DNA of 64,000 nt, from contig JAWZYV010013031.1 in assembly GCA_038373885.1 (NCBI GenBank), forward strand, positions 62,001-126,000. Direction: 5' to 3'. This document shows, one piece after another, positions 55,785-64,000 of this stretch (positions are counted from its first letter, which is position 1; every line of letters starts with the position of its first letter). The notes beneath the pieces were generated by a model. That model was given only the letters and a program-made list of their open reading frames with translations. It was not told where the DNA came from and ran no database searches. The position numbers and the translations under genes were made by a program. This DNA is from Cheiracanthium punctorium. Taxonomy: Eukaryota; Arthropoda; Arachnida; Araneae; Cheiracanthiidae.

Positions 55785-56995
55785 CAGGGGTTGGACAAAA
55801 ATACTTTGTGCAATGCATATTTGAAAAGAAAGATTGATTCTAGTGAAATGTGTAGGTGGCACTTGCATTTTCGCCAACTGACATTACCTGTACAACGTCG
55901 TAAATGCGTTCAGTCGTTGTCGGGCACTGTTCTGTGAAGTTGCCATTGTCTCATATCAGGGCTAAGAGATTTCGAACGTGGGTAAATTGTTGGAGCTCGT
56001 ATGGTGGGTTCTTCCGTCAGCTCGGTAGCCGAGGTGTTCTGTTGCAAATGGTACTGTATCGACGATTTATTCCGCATATTTAAAATACGGAAAAACATCA
56101 TCCATTAAATCATAACGCGACGAAAGTATTCGCTGAGTAATCGTGACAGACGACTGTGACGAAAAATAAGACCACATCTGCAAAAGTTACTGCTAAAATG
56201 AATGTCGTGCTCACAAACCCTGTGAGTACCAAAACAATAAGAAGGGAGCTCCATAAGCAGGGTATTGCTGGCCGAGCTGCAATTAAAAAACCATTCATCA
56301 GTGATGATAATGCTCGTAACAGAAAAAAGTGGTGTTTAAGTCATAAAGCCTGGACTATAGAGCGGTGGAAGAAAGTAATATGGTCGGATGAATCAGCTTT
56401 CACATTTTTTTCCACTTCTGGCCGAGTTTACGTCTGGAGAACGCCATCCCAAGCTTTTAATGGAGACTGCTTGTTGCCAAGTGTGAAACATGGCAGGGGC
56501 TCTGTGAGAGTTTGGGCAGACATATCGTGGTTCTCTGTGGGTCTCATGATAACTCTGTCAGGCCACATTACTGCCAAGACGTATATGTGAACATTTTGGC
56601 CAATCAAATGTTCTCCAATGGTGATGGTGTCTTCGAAGACGACGAAGCCCCTGTTCACACAGCTCACATTGTCCAAGACCGGTTTTCTGAGCACGAGAAT
56701 GAATTGTCACATCTCCCCTAGCCACCACAGTCGCCAGACCTCAATATTATTGAGTCTTTGTGGTCTACATTTGAGAGGAAAGTGCTTGATCGCAATCCAC
56801 CGCAAACATCGTTATTTGAACTTGCCACCGTTTTGCAGGAACGATGGCACCAGACTCCTTTGGCAAGTATACAGGAATTGTATTTATCCATTCCGAGAAG
56901 ACTTCAAGGCGTTTTGAATGTCAACGGGTTTCCTACACAGTATTAAGCAAAGAAACAATTTTTTTAAATGTTTCCATATTTTTCTCCAACCCCTG
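55785..56995 (+). mobile_element. Tc1-like transposon, 1211 bp
   Basis: TA at 55783-55784 and 56996-56997. Short TIR CAGGGGTTGGA(C/G)AAAAAT on both ends. The length is nearly that of a full Tc1-type element. One decayed transposase gene fills it. Confidence 0.92.
55955..56946 (+). pseudogene. Tc1-like transposase pseudogene
   Basis: Nearly the whole protein is recognisable. The N-terminal HTH region is frameshifted and carries stops (55955-56150). Then an open part has PVSTKTIRRELHKQGIAGRA (second HTH), VIWSDESAFT with the first catalytic Asp and SGRVYVWRTP. A frameshift lies near 56510-56590. The second catalytic segment reads VFEDDEAPVHTA, where family members have a D-N-A-P motif, and SPDLNIIESLW carries the third (Glu), 34-type spacing. 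A TAG lies at 56719-56721. The terminus is SIPRRLQGVLNVNG. It cannot make an intact transposase. Confidence 0.9.
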
Positions 56996-56999
56996 TATC

Positions 57000-57635
57000 T
57001 GATACACTGCCTTACCTTTGGATTTAAAAATTATATTCTGTTTTCCAGTACTAATTTCTTGTTCGGTGTAACATTTTAGCAAGACTGTGCTCTGATAACA
57101 CTGGGTCGAAAATGCATGTAAGTATGTAAGTTCATAAGTATTGAATTTTTTGAGGAATAATTTACCTCAAAGATGCGTTCTTGGTCCGACGCTCCTCAAT
57201 AAAATGCGTTCACTTAGAAAGAAAGAGAATAATCCGGAAGTTTCTCCATCAATTTTGAACACCCAGATCTTTACTTTCATATACTTAGAAATCTAAAAAC
57301 TCCATCTTGTCATACCAAAACATTACAAACACAAAATGTTTGATATTTGACCAATATTCACTGAAAAATGAAAAATATCATTTAGTAACATTTTAGACAC
57401 GGGGTCATTTACATATTTTCAGGTGCCTTACAAAAAATGAAAAGCAGTGAAAAGGTCATTTCAGTTGAAAAATTATTCGAAATACAAACTTTATGTCAAC
57501 GATCTATCAATATCTGCTGCAAAGTGTTGATACTAAACTCTTTAACAAGAATACTATAGAATACTACCTTCAGGAACGGCCTACCTATTTGGTTTATATT
57601 TTTAATAATATATTCATTGACATTTTAATAATTAA
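57000..57635. other. AT-rich sequence, no gene seen
   Basis: No recognised elements between the Tc1 copy and the SINE. Confidence 0.5.
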
Positions 57636-57868
57636 TGTTGTCACTGGAAATGGTAGACGGGCGAAGTGTGAAGGTCCCGGGTTCGGGTCCCATAGCGCGT
57701 CCGTCGACCTAACCGTTCGGAGTTTTCCGTGGTTCTGTCCGAAACGTAGCGTAAATACGTGTTAGGACCCCTTAGAAAGACCTCCACGGAAGGCATCCAC
57801 CCTCGTGTTGTCCTACTGATCCTACAAATCCGATATACGTGTTCACAATAACAACAACAACAATAATT
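57636..57868 (+). repeat. tRNA-derived SINE, copy 3 (5'-truncated)
   Basis: Starts inside the tRNA-like head (TGTCACTGGAAATGGTAGAC), so the A box is lost. B box GGTTCGGGTCCC at about 57681-57692. Body GACCTAACCGTTCGGAGTTTTCCG, GTTAGGACCCCTTAGAAAG. Tail of AAC repeats at 57847-57866. The body is more consensus-like than that of copy 2. Confidence 0.82.
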
Positions 57869-59040
57869 AATATTGCATATTCTTTAACAAGATATATCAT
57901 GGTGATTTGCCTGCTGTAGTGGAAAAAAATATGCCGTTCAGTTATATTAACAGATAAAAGTATGAGGTTCTGTAGAGGAGACCTTACACTTTGAGACTGC
58001 TCTCTCTTACTCGGTTAGATTTATGAGATGGGAATGGAGATAACGCTATATATCTCTGACCTTAAGTCAAAAAAGGGTCTTTTGCGGTTTATTGTTTAGT
58101 ACTATGATTTTAGCACAAAATAAATTAAAAACCATAATACTAAAGAATAAAAACAATAAACCGAAAAACACCCCTTTTGACCATAGGTCCCACGAAGAGC
58201 CCCTAAATTTGAAAATAAATATCTCAATAACGGAGATTGATAGAAGCATGAAACCAGCGGTAATTAAAAAAAAAGATTAAGAAATTGATACAGAGGTCAC
58301 AAATTTTAGTTACAAGTTGGGCCGATAGATGGCGCTGCAAGCAGTGATACGTATCTAAGGGAACCCTCACTCAAGAGACACGTTAGATCCAACTTCGTAG
58401 AGGAGGTGCATTTCTTTTGGCAAAATCTAACTCTAGACAGCATCCAAAATGGAGTTCTGCGCATGTGCATGAATTAAGTAAAAAATATCTGCCCAGCGAC
58501 TGGGCTAAAATGCAAAACAAAATCTTAGGATTCAGAACAATTTAAAGCGTTCATGAGTTTTTTTTTTTTTTTTTTTTTTCCTTTCCGAGGGACAGGAGGG
58601 ATCAAAACTAATTTAAAAGCGTTCGGTAGACGAACGGAAGTCATCTAGTGGTAAAATTAAAAACCAAAACAAGATGGTTAAAGGAACTTGAAATTAGCAG
58701 TTTAATTTAACAATGAAAGTTTCTATTAATAATAACTGGTATTTAAAACTTATTTGTAGACAAATTTTATACCTCTATTAAAGTTTCCAACTTTCCTACT
58801 ATCCCTCCTTTTTTGTAATAACATTTTATGCGTTTGATTAATTGTGTGAAAGTTCTGCATAAGCAAATGGAGATTAAGGCATTTCTAATAATGAAAGCAT
58901 GGGCGTAACTTGGGATTCGAAACTGGGGGGGGGGGGCGAATGTCATACTAAATGAAAGTCTATATATGCATGCCCGTACACGCACACACATATATATATA
59001 TATAATGTTTATATGTATATATGTGTATATATATATGTAT
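57869..59040. other. Noncoding; T run and G-rich MITE end
   Basis: Contains CCGATAGATGGCGCTGC at 58321 (a word also seen in the long-TIR element ends), a T run of about 22 at 58559-58580, and a MITE-like ATGGGCGTAACTTGGG plus G run at 58899-58937. TA/TG microsatellites run 58988-59050. No gene. Confidence 0.5.
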
Positions 59041-59046
59041 GTATAT

Positions 59047-61488
59047 ATTATAAAAGAAGATGTCTGTGTGTGTGTCGGCGGCGTTACGGACAAAGGGCTA
59101 CACCTAGAAACACCAAATTTGGTACTCGGGAAGTTCTATACATGAAGTTGTGCACCTCGAAGCGAATTTTTCAAAATTCCACCTAGAATTTTTTTTATTT
59201 TATGTTTTATGCGATTTTTGGCATTTATTCTCACCTAATTCGTAATAACGGCGGAAATTACGCTCGCAGCAAAACGGCATTTGTATCATCGGATAGAGGA
59301 AAAAATTTTCTTTTAAAAACAGTTTGTCCTGAATACGTAACATGATTTACCGATTTTTAGGAATTTTTTTACTAAGCATCTGTTTTGGCTAATTTTTTCG
59401 TAAAACAATTTTAAAACTGTCGCATCTTGAATTCTATCCGTCATAACTTTTTGATACTTTGACAAATCGTGAAACATTCTTTTCTCCCTCTTTGCAAATG
59501 AAAGCGAAAAAATTATGTAAATTAGATGATTTTTTACGAATTTGTATGCAACCTAATATTTAGAATTTAATAGCCCCTTGCATCAACACGGAGAGCTTAC
59601 GCCTTTGCATTGCAATCATGGCACGAGAATTTATGTTGGGTTGTTGCCAAAAAAAAAGGATTAGAAAAAAGGTTTTTCACCTATCCATAGAAATTTTTAA
59701 TAGGGCACTGTCCGTATTTTCAATTCGCAAGTGAGGATCGATGACGTCAGTTGCTTTAAGATGCGTAAAAATTACGCCACAATTTTAACTCATTTATTCC
59801 AGCTCTTTTTTCAACACAGGGAGACGATATTTTGATTAGAATTTACTGTAGAAATAAACTATATATAAGAAATTCACGATTATTATTATTATTAGAAGTG
59901 GTATTTTAATCCGTTGCTTATTTAAAAATTGAAATGTCTTAACACAGCTGAAAACGTTCATTTTAAAAAGTACAAAGTTCGTTTTAAAGCGCAATATATT
60001 AAAATTTTCTATTTACTTTTTTTTATTTTTGGCATTTAATTATGGGGCGGGCGTTGCCTAACATAATTTAGGCAATGCCCAATTAGCAACGCCCAACGCC
60101 TATACTCATGCATGCTGCGAGTATAGCTTTATTTTAACGTTGAAGTACGTTCCTCCATAGTGGTCCTACATAAAGCAAAGTTTTATTGATACCATTGAAA
60201 ACTACTATGCAAAATATCGAAATTAACTCCCTCAGACAACCGGGGTATCCTTTACGGCAGTTAAACAGTGACATCTTAAATTAAAAAAAAAAATGCGTGA
60301 AATTTGTAAACTCTGCAATTCTAACGCCCTGTCACAATTAAAGCGAGAATTAAAGCTCCTCGAGATTACACAGTTTGATGTTTTTCAGGAGACAGGACCA
60401 TGGAGGGTATATAAGATATCGCTATATTGGATACATGGATATTTAAAATGGCACCCCTTGGATAGTTTCTCCCCACGGTGAGATGAAATTTTTTGCGGTG
60501 CTAAATACGCCAATCTTATAAAACTCTGCATACATTAAATATATATGGAGAGTTCCCTTAATGGCAATGATTATGTGAAATGATTATTATTTATGGTAAT
60601 GCGTAAATTGCAAAGAATCGCCATAGAATTAAAAGATCCCATCGTTGCCAAATAATCTAAGCTGCTTCTTTTAAGCGAGCTTTGAAGAGGGAGAAGCGAA
60701 GATAGATAATATTAATGTACGTAATAGGTAGTATTAGTAGATTTGTAAGGATAATATGAATAAATCACAATATACCACGTTAATAAATATTTCATGAAAT
60801 TAAAACTGTTTAACCTTTTTCAACGGTTGTCTTGCAAACAACTAAACGAAAAGTAATTCTAACTTACGTTAATATATCCCGCCGTAATTTCAACAGAGGA
60901 GATTACTTGAACTTTTAAAAAAATAAAATTCTGTTTTATCAAATGCAGATGTGATTTTAGTAAAATATTCGCTTGTTCCCGTATGAAGAGCGGGTGAGCA
61001 GCTATTTTAAAAACATATCTTGAAAATACCATAAATTAATTCAGAAGACCTCAAAACGTGTAAATACACCAAAATCCCGAAGTCGGTTTTTTTCATGATT
61101 ACAATACTTTCCTTACATGGTACATGTTCGGAAACAAATATACGGTTGTCCATTTCATATAGTGTCTTAGGTATTTAATGCTACAATTTGAACCTAAAAA
61201 AGAGCATGATGTAGAAATGCGTCAGTATGATGTAGTAAGACATTTTGAAAGCCAGGAGTTCTCTGCAAACCGTTAAGCTTTACGCTTTTTTGATACTGAA
61301 TGACACTGACGTAGTTTTTGAGTCATTATACTGCAATGATGTCAGGTTAGTACTCATAACGCAAACTTTACGTCAAGAGTCAAGTAATTTTGCCTTTTTT
61401 TTAAGATTCCACACCACGAATAAATTCGAATTACACATGTAAGAAAAATTTTCGTTTCTTACCGTGAGAAGAACGGGCACGCATCTAG
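59047..61488 (+). mobile_element. Helitron-like tract, 2.4 kb, tentative
   Basis: The 3' end has a hairpin CCGTGAGAAGAACGG followed by GCACGCATCTAG|T (CTAG 61485-61488, then T). A related end, CCCGTATGAAGAGCGGGTGAGCAGCTAT, lies inside at 60978-61005. The 5' side begins TATTATAAAAGAAGATGTCTG at about 59047, a style seen in Helitron-derived repeats, but the exact 5' TC is lost. The interior has no helicase frame. A GC-rich word pair near 60045-60095 (GGCGTTGCC / GGCAATGCC) forms a small inverted repeat. Confidence 0.45.
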
Positions 61489-61489
61489 T

Positions 61490-62340
61490 ATATATATATA
61501 TATATAATTATATAAACTAAAAATCATAAAATATTTCTTCTATAACAATGGAAAAAATACTGTACTAAACGGATGAAATTTGAGAACAGCTATTTTTAAC
61601 TCTTGAAAACAAAAGGTAAATAGTGCAATAAGTATAATTAATAAAATATATAAAAGGGCTTACTTTTTTCCCCTTTTATCAAAACAACTCCACAGCCACT
61701 GGTATCACTGGGGGACCGAATCAGCTTTAAGCGGTAGAGTCTGTGTGTACGTCCAAAACGAAGTTCATTGGAAGGATTGGAAATTGCAATATGTGTGTTC
61801 ACTATTTAAAAAAAAAACAAAAAAAAAACCTAACTCCACAGCCACTGGACATGATCAGGGCTTGACTGCCAAGAAACATTTGACGGTCAAAAACTGAAGC
61901 GCCCGACTTTTATTTTCAAAGGCTCTTTCCAGTGCCGTAACTTGGGTTTAGGAGGCCCAGGGGCGAGAGTGAATATGGGGGCCCGTTTAATCTTATATTT
62001 TAAAAAAGAATATAGGTTAGCACGTACATGCATTTGTATGTACGCAAAGACAGAATTAAACACTTTCAGTTAATTACACATGTGATACATAAGTATTTAT
62101 TTTTTAAAAATTAAAAATCTACCTTTATTTTAAATAAATAAATTTTCTACTTCTGAAAAATTCACTTTAAGAACACAATTTACAACAGGCAGCATACAAC
62201 ACTAAATAGAAGTCAGTGGCATACCTCTAAGCGTCTAAGCTATAGCAAGAAAGGCGTGTGTCATTTATGACACTTGACAAGGGGTGCAGATTTCTACTGC
62301 TAGATTTACGCAATAAAAGAAGCGTTTAAAAAGTGCGATC
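61490..62340. other. Noncoding with MITE-like patch
   Basis: TA microsatellite at 61489-61507. CCACAGCCACTGG occurs twice (61690 and 61838). A G-rich MITE-like patch AGTGCCGTAACTTGGG with GGGGGCCCG lies at 61930-61990. No gene. Confidence 0.45.
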
Positions 62341-62361
62341 TCATCGTTGCAAGGACGTGAC

Positions 62362-62515
62362 AACAGCTATTCTCTCTTCTGTACCCATCGTTGCTTCCCG
62401 TATGGGTACTTAAATGCCTATGATGTAGCTCAACGCAAACGTTTTCTCGATACAAGAGCATTGAAACACTCAGGTCTGGAAGCAACGATGAGAACAGAAG
62501 AGAGAATCGCTACCG
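62362..62515. repeat. Hairpin with about 37-bp arms
   Basis: GCTATTCTCTCTTCTGTACCCATCGTTGCTTCC-type sequence on the left is mirrored by GGAAGCAACGATGAGAACAGAAGAG on the right with about 80 bp between. The arms match at about 90 percent. The open frame through it (62347-62529) is probably coincidental. Confidence 0.8.
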
Positions 62516-62529
62516 TCGCCTCCTTTTAA

Positions 62530-63627
62530 CGATGGGAGCGATCAGGTTAAAGTTAATAAGACACTACTTATTGTGACCAAACTTTTTGATAGTTTTTTCA
62601 TTTGCATAATCAATGGCCACAACAAAACTATGGAACAAAGAATCGTCATATATAAACGAAGAGATCGGTCTCGTTCTTACTAAGAAAAAAAAAGTGCAAT
62701 TTTGTTGCCTGCCATGGGCACTACTTTACCTGGATATGCCATTGGGAAAAATCAGAATTATAATGGTTAAATACATTTACTAAAACCTACTGAAGAAAAA
62801 AAAACAAAAACAGAAAACACTAGTAATATTCTATTAGTCTGAAAAATATTCTTTTAATATAATTTAAATTACTAAAAATTACAGCAGCAACACCATTTGC
62901 TTATCTAATCGTCCTAAATTTTAGCAAGATTATACTACTGAATTGGTCATTCATTTACTCAGCTAAAAAAAGAGTAAAACACAAAAGGAATAAAACACTT
63001 GTCTTTAAAAAATTGTAATCGGATAAAAGCAATATTTATTTGTTGCAAATTTCATTCATATTAAAATTCTTTATTTACCAATAATAATGTATTAAGAGTA
63101 AAACGTTTACTTAAACGTTAAACTATAAACCTCAGAACATTCTAATCTCCCATGACATTGCATGTAAAAGTAAATATACATTTTATTTTCGTACTTTCGT
63201 ATTAAAATATTTATAAGTTATTAATATTAGTTTTATTACGTAATTAATATTATGATTATTATGAGTTGTAGTCTTATCGAAGAAAAAAGCGGTAATTAAA
63301 CTAACAGATTTTACTTTTCAGGTTGTAAAATATTTAAAGCCTATACTTTATATTGCATCCAACATATTAACGAATTTTTTTTAATAAAAAAGTTTAGTGT
63401 AAATTTTCATATTTGAACACAATGTATATTAATTTATTTGAAACTTTAAAATTTAATAAATTATAACAGTAAATAAACACATTACTATTGCTTAAAATAA
63501 AAGTATCAGATAGAAAATGTAGAAATATTGAAAAATTAAGACATGATTTATGGATACAATTAATTATATATTCTGTTTTTTTACATACAGTGCCATGTTA
63601 TGTCAAATATAAAATATGAACTAACCT
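62530..63627. other. AT-rich sequence, no gene seen
   Basis: AT-rich. If the exon at 63628 is real, this would be its first intron on the minus strand. No further exon was recognised. Confidence 0.45.
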
Positions 63628-63984
63628 TTTAAGAATTCCACATTATGTTGCAAAGTATTTTCATCTTCTGATGTTGTATTTCCAGACGCTGAATTTTCTG
63701 CATTATGCAGCGGGTCAGAGCATTCAGCTAAATTAATATTGTCTCTGGATTTTTCTTCCGAATGTATTAAAATTTCATCTTAAGACAATTCTCTTAAAAA
63801 TTTTCTCCTTAAAGAGTATTTCATTTGGAATCTATTCCTTTGAACATGATGTAACATATCTCATACGAAAATAATCTCCACCTCTAATCCAACATGCCAA
63901 ACTTTTCGCATATTTTGTTGCCTCTAATTTCAGCTCAGCAGCTCTTTTACGCTTTTGAGACCCACTTGCATAAGTCCTTTTCAT
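63628..63984 (-). pseudogene. hAT-like (ZMYM/TTF-type) transposase first exon, broken
   Basis: Minus strand. ATG at 63984, 50 codons to a TAG at 63832-63834: MKRTYASGSQKRKRAAELKL and onward, the basic KR-x-x-SG-x-QKRK start typical of DUF4371/zf-MYM-like hAT transposases. After a frame change, an acidic Ser/Asn-rich stretch follows (SEEKSRDNINLAECSD, NTTSEDENTLQHN) and ends at AAAAG|GTTAGT, a good splice donor near 63627. The rest of the gene would lie at lower coordinates but is not visible. Confidence 0.55.
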
Positions 63985-64000
63985 ATTGAATTAAATTATG

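Noticed and set aside
58767..59093. 108-codon minus-strand frame
   Set aside because: It is driven by the TA/TG microsatellite (Ile-Tyr-Thr repeats).
1..64000. CRISPR array or bacterial operons
   Set aside because: No regularly spaced identical repeats with unique spacers, no operon-like tandem genes; repeat and splice features are eukaryotic.

Overview
This is a eukaryotic, almost certainly metazoan, nuclear window. It is AT-rich, has no bacterial-style gene layout and no convincing intact host gene, and is built almost entirely of transposable elements nested in one another. The mix (a Ty3/gypsy-type LTR element, mariner and Tc1 elements of several lineages, hAT-, piggyBac- and Helitron-like non-autonomous elements, and tRNA-like SINEs) is typical of arthropods. 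I lean towards a chelicerate such as a spider, but that is a guess from the style of the repeats.

Layout. 0-2.4 kb is AT-rich sequence with one 152-bp tandem duplication. 2.48-7.74 kb is a complete-looking LTR retrotransposon: two 477-bp LTRs with 5 differences, a 4-bp target duplication, an open gag-protease frame, and a pol frame in which integrase precedes a collapsed reverse transcriptase. 7.9-9.4 kb holds a GC-rich repeat and a MITE split by a 5'-truncated non-LTR retrotransposon. 10.3-13.5 kb has coding-like islands that I cannot identify, one of them inside a 1.3-kb inverted duplication. 14-21 kb holds hAT and piggyBac MITEs, a DDE transposase pseudogene split by one of them, tandem repeats, tRNA-like SINEs and an 877-bp palindromic MITE. 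22.9-28.4 kb has mariner remnants and two short TA-flanked MITEs.

28.7-36 kb is a stack of insertions: a long-TIR Tc1/mariner element carrying a SINE and other elements, next to a mariner copy that is itself split by a TIR element beginning CCCAGACAGCAC, then a Tc1 remnant split by a hAT MITE. 36.5-38 kb has a Helitron-like element and a SINE. 38-44.5 kb has a mariner remnant carrying a 1.9-kb TIR element, then a 4.1-kb near-palindrome interrupted by a second CCCAGACAGCAC copy in the opposite orientation. 44.5-51 kb is mostly featureless. 52.2-54.4 kb is a 2.1-kb hAT-type element with a perfect 8-bp duplication, followed by a TTAA MITE, a nearly full-length Tc1 pseudogene (55.8-57.0 kb), another SINE, a Helitron-like tract (59-61.5 kb), a hairpin, and at the right edge the possible first exon of a hAT-like transposase gene on the minus strand.

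The genes do not form a cellular pathway; what links them is transposition history. The best novelty candidates are the CCCAGACAGCAC family (terminal arrays of a palindromic TCAAGCTTGA motif, a tRNA-like Pol III promoter inside, and a 2-bp duplication supported by an internal empty-site comparison), the 4.1-kb foldback, the integrase-first LTR element that seems to have moved without its own reverse transcriptase, and the unidentified RING-like frame in the 11.5-13.3 kb inverted duplication. All identifications come from reading the sequence and from remembered family features; no search was run.
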